From Bryum argenteum (Eukaryota; Streptophyta; Bryopsida; Bryales; Bryaceae), in NCBI GenBank assembly GCA_037043015.1, contig CM073323.1:2542001-2606000 (forward strand): a stretch of DNA of 64,000 nucleotides, given 5' to 3'. A model generated the notes under the pieces. That model saw only the letters and a program-made list of their open reading frames with translations, searched no databases and was not told where the DNA came from. Shown in pieces: positions 47,744 through 59,979 of the stretch. The translations under genes were made by a program, and so were the position numbers. Every line of letters begins with the position of its first letter. Position 1 is the first letter of the stretch.

Positions 47744-48789
47744 CTACATAGCCAAGCAACACTCCTTTTTGTACCCCCATATATACTTTGGGTTGGATTT
47801 AATGCTAGTTGGTTGCGCCGACACCTCAAAAAAACATTCACGCAACATGACATAATGGTCTATTGCTTTGGTTTGGGTGCTAAAATCATCAATGAATACC
47901 GACATGGATTTGTGAAGCAAATCAAAGAAGATGGCGGTCATGGCTCTTTGGAAGGTCATGGAGCATTGCACAATCCAAAAGGCATGACTACATAGATGAA
48001 GGTTCCCCAAGGTGTGGTGAATGCAGTCTTGTGGTAATCATTTGGATGTATGGACACTTGATTGTAACCCGAGTATCCATCCAAAAATGTGTAGAGTTCA
48101 TGACCGGCTACCTCATCTAGAATTTGATTGACAAATGGGAGAGGAAAATGGTCCTTTTGAGTGGCCTTGTTCAAGCGCCGATAGTCAATGCACACTCTCA
48201 ATTTGCCGTTCTTCTTCTTGACAAGGACCATAGGAGACACCCAATCATGATCTCTACAGTTTAATGAACCCCGCTTCCAAAAGCTTCTCTAACTCGCCTT
48301 CACAATAAGTTGAAGACGGGGATTCATACGCCTCTCCTTTTGTCGAACCGGTTGAGTACCAGGAAGAAGAGGTATAGTGTGTTGCACTATCTCCGGTGGA
48401 ATGCCCTTGAGATCCTTATAAGACCAAGCAAAAATGTCTCGAAATTCTAGCACTAGCTCTTTGTACTTTGCTATCTCCTCCTTTGTCAATTGAGCTCCCA
48501 TTTTGATGAATCGTGCCTCCTCATTCTCCAATGAAACATCCACATCTTGGCAATCATTAATAGGAACCGTAATTGGATTTGTAGGGCCATGATACCAATC
48601 ACTAGGAACCGCGGGGTATATAGGGAGGTCACTTCCAACCTCCAAACTTGTGGAGGTTTTGCGGAAATGAAGTGGTGGTGGTAGAATGTCCTCTTCATTC
48701 AACAATCCTTCCATACCATGAGGTTGGGTGCCATCAATCTCAAGATTATACACCGCTTCATACTCCACTTCATCAAGCAAGGTCACCAA
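47744..48789 (-). pseudogene. Reverse transcriptase region, inner element
   Basis: The segments read FRDIFAWSYKDLKGIPP, VLVKKKNGKLRVCIDYRRLN, FLDGYSGYNQVSIHP and MPFGLCNAP, then after a frame change STFQRAMTAIF-like sequence and SVFIDDFS (the YxDD box as FIDD). These are conserved Ty3/gypsy RT motifs in order. At least two frameshifts (near 48250 and 47990) break the frame. Confidence 0.82.
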
Positions 48790-49106
48790 ACCGAATCAAT
48801 GTCAACCTCATGTACTTCCTCTCTCTCCTCGTGGAAATGACATGCACCGCTTGGACTCGAGGTGTCTCATGATCCTCAAGATGCTCTTGAAGCCACGTAG
48901 TGAATTCACCATCATCTTCCCAATCATAAAGGCCGGGACCTAAATTCTTAATTGGCCCTAAATCAATAGGATTCTTTCCCACAGTCAACATAGGATGTAC
49001 ATAGCCCACCTTCTCAACACTAAGCTCATCTTTGGTTTTTGGTTTCTCTCCTATGATTGAACTTTGTGAAGTGGTTGGAGTACCCAACGTCACCAAGGCC
49101 CGGTTA

Positions 49107-49433
49107 TCAAATGGACCAAATGTCAAGGTGGATGTAGTAATAGACCAACAATCGGAAGCATTGGCCCTCCTCAACCAATCTCGGCCTAAAATAAGAGGAT
49201 ATGCCCCCTCTTTTTCTCAGCAACCTCAAAACATGAAAAGTCAATGTGTAGATTTCTCCTCCGGCTTCCATTTGACAATTCACAATTTGGCCAAGTGGCT
49301 TGATGGAGCGCTCGTCCGCCACCTTCACTATGTATGGTGAAGGACCGGTTAGTACTAAACCCAAACTCTCCATTGTAGAAAGTGGCATGATATTAATACC
49401 GCTTCCTCCATCTATCAAGGCATGTGGAATCAC
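49107..49433 (-). pseudogene. Retropepsin-like protease region, inner element
   Basis: The segment contains ALIDGGSGINIMP at its start, in the position of the retropepsin active site (usual D-S/T-G; here D-G-G), then a typical LGL(V)LTGPSPY segment. Upstream, 49839-49507 carries FNPAEEYDLWSDL and ISIAQLIQVAPS, the linker usually found before the protease in Tat-like elements. The changed triad residue may reduce activity. Confidence 0.6.
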
Positions 49434-50197
49434 CTTGTCTGCAGAATAGAGACATCAATTTCAAAAGCTCCATCATCAATCAAGCTCTCTACATACACCC
49501 TTGTAGTCATGATCTTTTGTTTAGGTCTACGAGGCATTGTGGCTCCTCCTTAAATTCCTTCCTCAAAGAAGGAGCAACTTGGATGAGTTGGGCTATAGAG
49601 ATATTAGCTTGGAGAGTGCAAAGATCCGACCACAAATCATACTCCTCCGCCGGATTGAATACACGGCTATGCCGATTTTTTGACACCCTCTTATCTTGAT
49701 TGCAAACCTCCATGGGTTCCACAAATTGGTGAAGATCATCTTCCTCATCACTAAGTAGCTCATATAGTGGTGCATCTTCCATGGAGGGATTATCTAAAGG
49801 TGGCTCATGAAGAATCTCTCTAGTTTGCTTCACCAACAAAATTCTTCATAGCTTGAACATCATGGGCATCTCCTATGCTACTAGTTTCTTTTGAGATGGC
49901 ATCCAAGGAAGGATTGTTCAAGCGTTGTTGCCTTTGTCATCACCGCCACATGTTGCATGGGTGGATGGTGACTAGATGAGTCATGACTTGTGTCTCCAAC
50001 TCATGAATGATCATATTGGCACTTTGATTTGCCTTGAATTCCGATTGAGTGGAAGATGTAGGAAATTGAGCCACATTGGGATGAAAAACCACTTCGTTTC
50101 GAGCATCTTGTGAGACAATTGGAGGTTGATGAGTGACACCTGTTGCATATGAGGAGGAGTAGGATGAATTCCCATGTAGTATTGAGAATGCACATGA

Positions 50198-50680
50198 TTA
50201 GGACGCAGGGTTGGCACTTGGTGAACATTTGGTGGTTGGTGAGAATATGATGAGTGTGCCACCATAGGAGGTCCAAGTGGTTGTCCAACACCTTGAGGGT
50301 ACCATTGGGCGGTTGGGGATTAATGTAATAACCTTGTTGAGTCCCTTGAGGTGGGCGGTTGTAGAACAAATTCGGAGGAGGGTTTGGAGTGGTTGAATTG
50401 CCCAAGTTGGGTTCCCTTGAGGTCTTCTACACCTCTCGGTAGGATGATTGCCTCCGCAATTTCCACATGTTACACCAGATTCTACCCAACAAAGTCCGGG
50501 GCCAAGAGGATGCATTCGATGACAAGTGGGGCATGGAATACCTTTGGATTGAGGTTGAGCACCTCTTGGTTGCATAGGTGGATATGGACGTGGTAAAGGG
50601 GCCACATACGGACCTTGAGTCTTTGGCAATTGGCAATGTGTCTCACTATGGCCATATTGGTTGCAATTCCTACACCACAT
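50198..50680 (-). pseudogene. Nucleocapsid zinc-knuckle region, inner element
   Basis: CRNCNQYGHSETHC fits the CX2CX4HX4C knuckle, and a second Cys-rich motif (CGNCGGNHPTERC) follows. Flanking sequence is Pro/Gln-rich, as usual for plant gypsy nucleocapsids. The outer element keeps the equivalent CRNCNLHGHSESYC at about 57140. Confidence 0.75.
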
Positions 50681-50889
50681 GTTGGTGGGGAAATTTCGGT
50701 CTCATTCAAGGGAGGAGGCGCATGTGCTGATTTTGCATTGATAGCCATAGCAATTTGGTTCCCAAAGCTCTTAATTGCATCATCAAGCCTTCTCTCCATC
50801 TTCTCAAATCGTGAGGACTCCGCTTGTGCATGCCATTCAGTTGAGGAACCGCAACCTAGAGTCCAAAGGCGCCGGTTGATTGATTGTTA

Positions 50890-51778
50890 GAGAGTATAAG
50901 ATTTCTCTCTAGAAGGGACCAAAGGATTTGGAGGTGTATAGTGTGCGGGAATAAATGCCGGACCCGGTGCTATGGTTCGATTCCACATCCTATCATTTTC
51001 CTTCTCAATCCTCTCTACATGTCGGGCGACTTCTTGCGCATCCTCCAAAGTTCGTGGCATGCATTTAAAATCTCTCTCTCAGTGGCATGCTTGTTGAAGC
51101 CTTGAATGAAGTAATACCGGATGGTCTCATCGGTGAGGTGGTTACCAACAAAGCGGGTTATAACCGTATTGAAACGGCGAATGTATTCGAAATTTCTTCG
51201 GATAGACCTTGCGCATTCCGTGAGAGCTACTAAGGCACTTTGTTGTCCAGTCTCGGTCTAAATTGTCTCAAGAATGCGGTTTGAAGAGCTTGCCAATTAG
51301 CAAAGGTTTCGGGAGCATGTGATCGGTACCAATTGTAAGCTTGGCCTTCCAACGAGTGGAGAACCAAACTAATCTATAAGTCTCTTCGGGAATCACGTTT
51401 GTAATAAGAGCCTCTATATACCGCTCAATGTGGTGTGAAGGATCCTCATGAGACATTCCCGAAAACTTAGGCAAGTGTATGGGCATGGATCGTGGTGCTA
51501 AGTTTTGGGGCATTACAATGGGCAATCCACGGTGCCATCATGGCATCCGCCGCATTGTTAGGATCCATGGGTGGGAGTAGATTGTCTTCCTCTATCCTAT
51601 CGTTTGGCTCTATAGTGTAAGTGGATTCCTCTTCTAAGGGTTCGGGAGCAACAACGAAAATTGGTGATGGTTCTCTATTTCTTCCAACTATTGGGCTTGA
51701 ATGTTTTTCCCTATTAGTCTCTTCTTCTCTATCGTGTAAAGATTGGCGTTGACGGTATTGTGATCGGGTAGTCACCAT
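50890..51778 (-). pseudogene. gag capsid region, inner element
   Basis: It begins MVTTRSQYRQRQ, followed by an acidic linker. After a frame change come HLPKFSGMSHEDP and HIERYIEAL, and after another change (near 51365) SLEGQAYNWYRS and WQALQTAFLRQF, the typical Retrotrans_gag signature. The same block, more decayed, is present in the outer element at about 56740-57000. Confidence 0.7.
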
Positions 51779-53646
51779 TCGGGCGTACTATCCATGTCAT
51801 CCTTAGGATGCTATTTGAGCTACTCAAAGTTTGACCTAAACTAAGTTTTTGTAACCGTGCCAATCCTTTCAACACCGAAGCAAGAAGATGACTACAAGGA
51901 CTATTTCACCCAAATGTTGAAGAGATGCAATAAACGGTTGGAGGTCCAAAGATACTATATATAGCCAAGTCAAGGTTTCAAGACCTCATGCCTCTACTAC
52001 CCACTTCATTCAAAGGTGTAATAAATTCTACTCATTCTAATGGTTTCCTAACAAGGTTTAGAATCATCAATCACCACCTGCTCACTTGAATCATATAAGA
52101 GTACTTGGGTACAAGGTCCAGATTACTATTAATAGAAAGTCACTCCAAACTCAAAAATAACTATCAATGCAAAATTGTGACTCCTAGACTTGCAATGGAA
52201 AGGAGGTAGCAAAGATAGGAGTTAAGGTCCGGGAGTTCGAGTAAAGTGTGCAATTTTGTATCAAAGTTATCTTAATCCAATTAAGTCATGATCATATGTT
52301 TTGCAAAAAATAGAGAAGGAAACGGTAGCCTTGCCTTCTACCCTTGTTTCCTCATAATCACACAACTCTTTTGAAATGATCAACCTTTGTACATCCTCAC
52401 ACACACTACTTGAAGTAAGTGTGCAATTTTGTATCAAAGTTATCTTAATCCAATTAAGTCATGATCATATGTTTTGCAAAATAGAGAAGGAAACGGTAGC
52501 CTTGCCTTCTACCCTTGTTTCCTCATAATCACACAACTCTTTTGAAATGATCAACCTTTGTACATCCTCACACACACTACTTGAAGTAAGTGTGCAATTT
52601 TGTATCAAAGTTATCTTAATCCAATCAAGTCATGATCATATGTTTTGCAAAATAGAGAAAGAAACGGTAGCCTTGCCTTCTACCCTTGTTTCCTCATAAT
52701 CACACAACTCTTTTGAAATGATCAACCTTTGTACAAGCCACACACACCACTTCAAACTCAAGACCCTCCTACCTACCTCCACCTTATAATTGCCTCTAAG
52801 TTCCTTTCAAACACCACTCTTACATAAATTTAAGAATAAAAGCAAGCAAGGGAAGTACATCAAGCAAAGGGTGAAATTTTTGAGTCCATTAAAGTGTTTG
52901 GATGACTTAAAAGGCCAAAACACACCTCTCTAAGAAAATTTCAGCATGCGAAGTCCATACCTTCCTTCTTGGTGAGTGAAAATTACAACCTAATGCCTTA
53001 CTACATTCATGAACAAATAATCCTCTACCCCTTACCGTATTGGTGCACGTCTTGGAAGTGGAATCCAATCAAGAACCTCGTGCGGTTCTTGAATGGGCGG
53101 CATCACCCAATCCACTTCCAATTTCCCACTTGGGTTACGGATCAACGAAAGGTTTACAAGAATTTAATTTATTTATTTTTTTCTTAAGTTCACACATGGA
53201 TGGACCACAAAAGATGTGATGGACGGGTGAAGGGCAACTGTATGTTCAACTCCGCATCCACAAGCTCTTAGGATCCTTGGGGCATCACTCCCAATTCCCC
53301 CAATTTCAAACGACATAAACGGTCCCGCCGCCCACTAATCCGACCTCACCGTCATACGAAAACACGACCTAATAAAGAAAAAAGCGACTAATACAACACC
53401 AAAGGAGCCCCACCCAACAATGGTGGCACAATCCCCTTCACACTCACGACGCAATGTCATGAGCTACTCACAAGGCAACAACACCCACAAAACGCCCAAC
53501 CCACAATTGCAATTGAAATGAAAACACAAACACAAACAACACACATGCCTTCAAGCTCCTAGTCCGTACGCATATCCTTCAAAAATCATTTCACACACTT
53601 TTACCACAAGTTAGATGACACTCTCTCCCGCAAACGCACCAAATTC
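51779..53646 (-). other. 5' leader of the inner element
   Basis: Long untranslated leader between the 5' LTR and gag, a feature of Tat/Athila-type elements. The PBS-like sequence next to the LTR reads GAATTTGGTGCGTTTGCGGG on the minus strand. The stretch around 53020-53130 matches, inverted, 55530-55640 of the outer element. The leader contains the three tandem repeats at 52246-52740. Confidence 0.6.
52246..52740. repeat. Three tandem copies of a 171-173 bp unit in the inner-element leader
   Basis: Copies start with GTGTGCAATTTTGTATC at 52246, 52419 and 52590. They are almost identical, differing at a few bases and by small indels near the TTTGCAAAA tract. Such arrays are common in Tat-like leaders and 3' regions and can seed satellites. 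Confidence 0.9.
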
Positions 53647-54994
53647 TATGAGCAATTCAACCCGTAGGAAGAAAAGCCCTAGAGTTGGGCGGTTGAGAGT
53701 GGAGACACCTACCTAGCCCTTCCAAGCAATGGACTCTAAATCCTAACAAGCATTCACAAACACCATGCATCCACCATCACACGATCATCAAGACACGAGA
53801 TGCAATAAACATCACAAGAAAACCAATGGGGAAGAAGAAGAAGTACAATTGGGGTCCAACCTCAGCTGGACCCTTGGCCACTAAAATGGCCGTATCTCCC
53901 TCGTCCTTGCTCTTCTTGAGGCAAGCTAGGAGTCTACAGAGAGCTAGCTTGATGATGTACTTGAATCCGGAAGCACGTCTCGTGGTTCTTCCTAAAACTT
54001 GAGTTATGCGGCCTCAAAGTCAGGCCTTCAATTTGCCCTCCACAGTAGACATGCTTTCACTTAATCGATCACCATTCCTCCGTCCATGATCCAAAAAGAG
54101 GAAGCCTAGGCTCTTTGGAAAGCTGGCTTCAAGGCGCTCCTCTCCTCCAAAGGGCTTGCTCAGATTTGTCTCCTACCGATAGAAATCGTTCTTCAAGTCA
54201 GCGCCGCCTCTTCTCGCCGTCCGCCGCAAGCCGGTGAAGTCCTCTTGGGAGATCCGCCATAGCTCCCCCGTCGCTGCTCCTATGACCGCGCGCTTGGGCT
54301 CGTTGGAAAGCTGGCTTCAAGACGCTCCTTTCCTCCAAAGGGCTTGCTCAAACTCGTCTCCAGCCAAACGCTACACCTTCCCAAAGTTGGCAGATCCAGA
54401 TCTTGGTCGGGAAATCCACTCTCCTATCTTCTACCCTAACCTACCCACACTCACACCCACATCCAACAACTCCACACATTCTACTTGTGTGTTTTCTCCA
54501 TCTTAGATCACTAACTCCATTCTCCATAGCCACAACCTAGAAGCATCTCAAAAACCACACACATACACCAAAAAACAAGAGAGACAAAACTAGCAAACCC
54601 TAGCAAAAGAGAGAGACAAGTAAAAAGAAATGAGAAAGAAAGAAAAGATAAAGGGGAGAGGGGAAGCATGAGGGAGAAATCCTACTCCCTCACCTTCCTT
54701 CTTACCTTTCTACTTTCTAAATTGCCTATCTACCTCTAACTCTAATACTACCTCACATCAAATATTCTTCAATTCTAACAATTTAGTTATCCTCCCTAAC
54801 ATAAAATCATGTAATTGTCACTAAATTGCCATACTCAATGCTTTTCTTAATTATTCTAATAACTTCCGAGCCTATTTCTATAAATTCAAATTTAATGCAT
54901 TTAGCCTATAGGAACCACACAAACTACTATAATCAAATGTATTTTGTATCTAGATATTCAATAACTAATACGTGAGCCATTTGTATGGCTCACA
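53647..54994 (-). repeat. 5' LTR of the inner element
   Basis: It is nearly identical to 44339-45684, with only scattered single-base differences and small indels (for example GTTGGGCGGTTG against GTTGGGCCGGTTG). The LTR holds a run of open frames with no domain; these are not genes. Confidence 0.85.
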
Positions 54995-56700
54995 GTTACC
55001 ACCCAAGCAATTGGGTGTCAAGGGGAGTCTTTCCCTTGTCTTTTTTGTAGTCTATTGAGAGAGGTAAGGCAGATTACTAATAATAGTAATCTGCCCCTTC
55101 TCACATGACGCCCGGGGTGTGTTTTTAACACATCGTGCCCTACCCTTGTAGGATGGGACCCCGGTTTAGCCTAACTCATGGGCGCCAGTAGTTTTTCTTT
55201 ACCACTTGGGTAAAAAGCTACTTGTGTTTAGTTTGGCAATTTTCCAAACGAAAGTGTAAGTTCACCATTGTTGGGTGACTTCACTTGTGTGTAGTTGCTT
55301 TATTTTATAGGTTTTTCGTATGTGGTGAGGTCGGGTTAATCACCGGGACCATTTTCATCGTTTGAAATCGAGACCGTTGGCGGTGATGCCCCAACGGTTT
55401 TGAGAGTTTGTTTTTGCGAGTTGAACCCACGGTTGCCCTTCACCCATCCATCGAGGTTTTTGTGGTCCAACCTTGGTGTTTAAACTTAACCATTTAAAAT
55501 TCTTGTAAACCTCTCGTGGGTCCTAAGCCCAATCGGGAAATGGGAAGTGGACCGGGTGAAGCCGCCTATTCAAGAACCGGCACGGGGTTCTAGAGTGGTT
55601 ACCACTCCCAAGACGTGCACCATCACGGTAAGGGGCGGAGGACCACCCGTTTACAATCGTGGTAAAAGAACATTTTTAATTTTAAATTACCAAGCCTAAT
55701 TGAAGGTTTTCGCGTGCTGCCCCATCTTTTTCTTAATCATTTTAGGGTCCTTGGAGGTCCCGGTTGATAGAATTAGGTGGAAATCTAGCCTAGTAAGTTC
55801 CCCTTGGTTCCTAGGCTTTGTAATTTATATCGTTTTGACTAAGGGTTAAGGAATTTAGGGGGCTTGGTAATTGTGGGACCGGCGGGGTACTTTGGGACAT
55901 TGGCATGGTATAAACCACTTTTACCCATTAATCATCACTCCTCGCCCACGTGGAAAGTGTGAGTGTGGAAGGGAAAGGTGTGTGGCTTAGGCCCGACGTG
56001 GTGTCGGGTGCACAACCCGTATCGAGATCACCTTCCTCCGTCTTACCAAATTTGAGGGCACCGTGGGCTAAAGGCTTCGGCCTTCCCCGCTTCGGCGAGA
56101 CGTGCGCGACGGTGACCTAGGGAGATCCGCCCCATAGCCGGGAGGGTACAAGGTCGCCGATCTCTTCCCTCTTATTTGGGCACTCTTGGAGGAGGGTCAA
56201 GGGCTATTGTGATTTTTACCGTCTTCATTACCAATTTACTTTCACCGTGTCATCTCATTTACCTAAGCAAGTTAGGAATTCACACTTAGAGGTTGTCCCC
56301 GTGATCCATGGTGGGACCAAGCGATTAGTTCTAAAGTTTATAGTGCATTTTTTAACGCTAATTGGTGTTAAGTTCTTTCCTTCCAATCAATTGGAACTAC
56401 CTTGGTTAAATCTCGTAAGTCAAATTGGAGTAACATCGGACTCCCCTGCGCTAAGCCTCGATGATGACCAAGGAGTAAAGCCCGATGGTAACCCTTCGAT
56501 CGGAGACCGCATACCGTGATTCACCCGCGCATAGGGGTACCCAAAGTAGATTTAGTCAATTGGAAGAAGTCCAACCCGAGGATTTGGAGGGTGAGACTTT
56601 AGAGTTAGGAACCCTTCTCGTTCCGTAGCCCCAGCTGGTCCCGGAAGTCCCGACAACCCCAATTCCCATGGATTAAGGGCGCCAAACCCCGTGAGTGCGA
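54995..56700 (+). other. Leader of the outer element, right part
   Basis: It resumes after the GTTAC duplication. It is G/T-rich and homologous in parts to the inner leader (55530-55640). A 90-codon frame at 56247-56519 may be a decayed start of gag, but no signature supports it. Confidence 0.45.
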
Positions 56701-58562
56701 TGATGGCCTCAAGGGGACTTCCAATAGTGATGCCCCGAGTCTAGTACCACGATCTATGCCGCATCATATCCGTAAGTTCTCGGAATCTTTGCATGAAAAT
56801 GCTCTCACTCACATTGAGCGCTATATTGAGATGCTTATCATCAATATCATTCCCGAAGAAACTTATAGATTGGTGTGGTTTCGGCTACATTAGAAGGCCT
56901 AGCCTCCGAGTGGTATTGGTCACATGCTCGAGATACTTTTGTTGATTGGGAGGCTCTTGATTTGCTTTCCTAAGGCAATTCCATAATGTACCTTCTTGTC
57001 CAATCATGCCTTTGGAGTATCAAGAATACTCCCGGACAAAGTATTATCCCACACATTTGAACTTTGGATATTCGATTCACGAATACATGCCGCCTACACC
57101 TTTACCTTCATATGAGACCAAGAATTCCTACACTAATACATGGTGTAGAAATTGCAACCTTCATGGCCATAGTGAGTCCTATTGTCAATTTCTAAGACCC
57201 CAAGATCAATACATGGCTCCTCAATTTTGTTTTTATCAACCATATCAACCAAGAAAGGTTGAACAAGATTCTTATGTGAGCCCTAGACCATTGCCACCAA
57301 TTTTCCAAGATACCATGCAAGCACATCATTCTTCCTTGGTATGCAACCCTACATGTTCTTCCACATCTATGGTTGTGGATGAAATCGTAGAACAAGTTTC
57401 TACCGATGTGAGTCCTCAATCCTACATGGGCAATCATCCACTTGATCCAACCTTAATCCCTATTGATCTAAATCCACCCATGCAACATGTTATAGCATCG
57501 GTGGAAGAGTTAGAGTTGAATGTCTTCTCAGAAGAGATAATTCTTGAGGAAGATGACATGGATGCTCAAACCATGGAGGATCTTTGTAATGATCAAACCA
57601 TGGAGACTCTTCATGAGCCTTCACTAGGTCATGATCTCATAAACAATGGTCCATTCCAAGAGCTATGTGGTGAGGAAGGAGAGTATGTCCGGCAATCGGT
57701 AGAGCCCGGGAGGGTTGATACTATTGAGACTATGGGCTTTGTATACCCAACGTTGACCTTAGAGGATGATCCTATCGATGTGATTCCAAGGATGCATGAT
57801 TGTGAAGGAGATGGTGGAATTACCCTTGGATCCAAGGACACCTCGAGGACCATGAGAATACCAAAGTCCAACCGTAATCGTTACCACCATGTGTTTGGAG
57901 GAGAAACATACCAATGTTTATCCCAAATTTCAAACATGTTTTGATGAGGTTGAGTATAATGTCATGCATGAGTTTGAGCTTAAAGATAATGAATCGCATA
58001 AGTTGGAAGAGTTGGTAAACATGTTTGTGAAGAGTGATGAATCTCGATTCACGATAATGCAAGCTTTTTATGCGTAGATAAAGCTACGAGTGACCCCAAT
58101 GGTGAAATCCAAGACCATTTAGCTTGGGTTTTCGGATATCAAGAGTGTGCCTCCCGACTTGATACATCTAATTGAGTATCTAATATTCATGGGATGTAGG
58201 GTCACCCATGGAAGCAAAATGAACAAGTTTCAATTTGCTTCACACTATGATCTACAACTCTTGCATGTTTATGACATTTACAAACCCTTGGTCCATTTCA
58301 CCATTCAAGATAGGTGGCCAATATTAATGTCTACTATGAACCAGTGTGTTCACATTTGAGACATTAATAGGAAAGCACAACGGCTTGGTCCTCAACAAGA
58401 CACTATGTTCCCACACCATCAAGAGATGGTACATCGACAAGAAAGATGCTTCATACGCCATGTTTGACCATGCATGCCCAATGGTTCGCGCACTTACTCA
58501 CGAGCTTTCGAGACTTTGAGTCCGTTGCAATTTGGGAAAATGCCCCGAGATGGCCGACACAC
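56701..58562 (+). pseudogene. Truncated, decayed gag and pol ends of the outer element
   Basis: Around 56800-56890 the frames read HIERYIEMLI and IPEETYRLVWF, the capsid motif shared with the inner element. An open frame at 57006-57944 (312 codons) carries the zinc knuckle CRNCNLHGHSESYC (about 57124-57186) and then an acidic region including MGFVYPTLTLEDDPID, related to the segment after the protease in the inner element (VGYVHPMLTVGKNPID). RT, RNase H and integrase core are missing. Just before the 3' LTR, AATGCCCCGAGATGGCCGA matches the inner element's pre-LTR sequence. The product would be a gag-like protein with an internal deletion; coding is doubtful. Confidence 0.65.
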
Positions 58563-59974
58563 CGTGAACCCTCGAGATGGTTCACTTCAGCGAAAAAACC
58601 TTATCGCAAGGTTTTGACCAAATATACATATTATGTAGTGATTAAACATGCGTATTACCCATTTAGTCTAAAAACCCAACATATGTTAGTTGGGATTAGA
58701 GTGTTTTGGGATTCTTGTGTATTCTTTAGGTCTTGAATAATTGAAGTAGTTAATAATTCATAGTTAGAATTGGGGGTGTTTAGGAGAGTTGGGTAAATTC
58801 CAATTTCTCTTATTTCCGTATTCGGTTATCCTAAGTTTTATGTATTTGTGAGGCTTGGTATTTGACCTATTCAAATGCGGTGGTAGTGGATCTCCTTAGA
58901 GTCCTATCTTGCTAATCTAGACTTGTAGGAGTAGTAATTGGCATGGTTTAGGTTCTAGGGAGTTAGGAGTGTGAAAGGGGCTAGAAGGGCTGGATGGATG
59001 GCAACTAACGGATGAAAAATCATCCTTGCGATGAATGAAGCTTTTAGAGGTTTCCATCACCTATGGCAACGGTTAGAGGAGAGAGTCTAGGTGTGTGTGG
59101 GGGAGAGAAGAAGAAAGTTAGGAAAGAGGTGTAGGAAAAAAATGTTCAATCTAGGTTTAGTTTGGTGATTGATTGTTGTTGGAATGTTGTTGTTGAAGAT
59201 TTGAGAGATTTGGCGTGAGTTGTGACAAGGTAGGAGGGCAGCAGTTGGAGAGTCGACTTTGAAGGACAAGATCTCACGATTTACGAAGAATTGGGAGGCG
59301 TGCCTTAGAGATCTGGAAGCGTCGTCGAGTCTCCTTTCCAACAAGACTAGGCGCGCTCTCATTGAAGCAAGGACGAGGAGAAATCGCGATTCTACCAAGG
59401 AGACCCTCACGGCGACGGCAGAGTTGGAGGGCCACCTTTGAAGGACGAGATCTCACGATTGATAAAGAATTGGGAGGCGTGCCTTAGAGATCCGGAAGCT
59501 TTGTCAAGTCTCCTTTCCAACGAAACCAAGCTCACCCTCATTGGAGAAAGGACGAGGGAGAAATCACTATTCTACCAAGGAGACCCTACCGTGACGACAG
59601 TGCTTTCGAGGAGGGAGATGCTCCTCCTTCCTTGTTATATTTTTCCTTGTGTGTTTTTCTTTTATGCAATGTAGATTTGTAGTATCTTAGATACTAGACA
59701 TAACATTATCTTGGAAATGGCAACTTAATTGCCCAAAAACATGTGTGGTTGCTTTGTTTGATGTGGTGATGATTGTGGTGAGTTCATTGCATGAATGGTG
59801 TTCTTTTGCTTGATTGAATGAAATTGATTGCTTGATTGATTGAATGAAATTGATTGCTTGATTGATTGAATGAAATTGGAGTCCGTTGCTTGGAAGGCTA
59901 CTACTTAGGTTGCACCCCACCATCTCGACCCAACTTGTGACCTTAAAACCGGGCAACCGGGATTAGGGCTCACA
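58563..59974 (+). repeat. 3' LTR of the outer element
   Basis: It matches 41699-43120. The first base is C where the left LTR has T, and the end is GGGCTCACA. It is followed directly by the target duplication GTGGC (59975-59979). Confidence 0.85.
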
Positions 59975-59979
59975 GTGGC
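59975..59979. repeat. Target-site duplication GTGGC, right copy (outer LTR element)
   Basis: It is identical to 41694-41698. Together they fix the borders of the outer element, and show that the sequences on both sides belong to the same CACTA B interior. Confidence 0.85.

Larger units (their letters stand above)
45685..51778 (-). pseudogene. gag-pol of the inner Tat-like element, frameshifted
   Basis: The coding region runs from ATG at 51778 to about 45770 in at least eight frame segments, so it is not translatable as one polyprotein here. Domain order is gag, nucleocapsid, protease, RT, RNase H, integrase, the Ty3/gypsy order. Individual domains are listed separately. Whether some shifts are sequencing errors cannot be told; several fall at short homopolymers. 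Confidence 0.8.
44339..54994 (-). mobile_element. Inner Tat-like Ty3/gypsy LTR retrotransposon, minus orientation
   Basis: Direct LTRs lie at 44339-45684 and 53647-54994, flanked by GTTAC at 44334-44338 and 54995-54999. The LTRs differ at only a few sites, so insertion is recent. On the minus strand the order is 5' LTR, leader with tandem repeats, gag, zinc knuckles, protease, RT, RNase H, integrase, 3' LTR. No chromodomain is seen. The RT-upstream motif (FAWSYKDLKGI), FLDGYSGYNQ and the region order point to the Tat/Athila branch. Multiple frameshifts make it unlikely to be autonomous. Its leader and pre-3'LTR sequence match the outer element, so the two are relatives. Confidence 0.85.
41699..59974 (+). 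mobile_element. Outer Ty3/gypsy-type LTR retrotransposon, pol-deleted, hosting another element
   Basis: Two LTRs of about 1.4 kb in direct orientation, TGTGA...TCACA termini, a PBS-like site after the left LTR and a GTGGC target duplication define the element. Plus orientation is shown by the PBS position and by gag remnants at 56.7-58.1 kb. Without the 10.7-kb inner element it is about 7.6 kb. RT, RNase H and integrase are absent; short sequence homologous to the very end of the inner element's pol lies just before the 3' LTR, so the gap is an internal deletion. It probably depended on proteins from relatives. Confidence 0.85.

Noticed and set aside
52246..52740. CRISPR-like array
   Set aside because: The repeats are contiguous without spacers and sit in a plant LTR retrotransposon leader.
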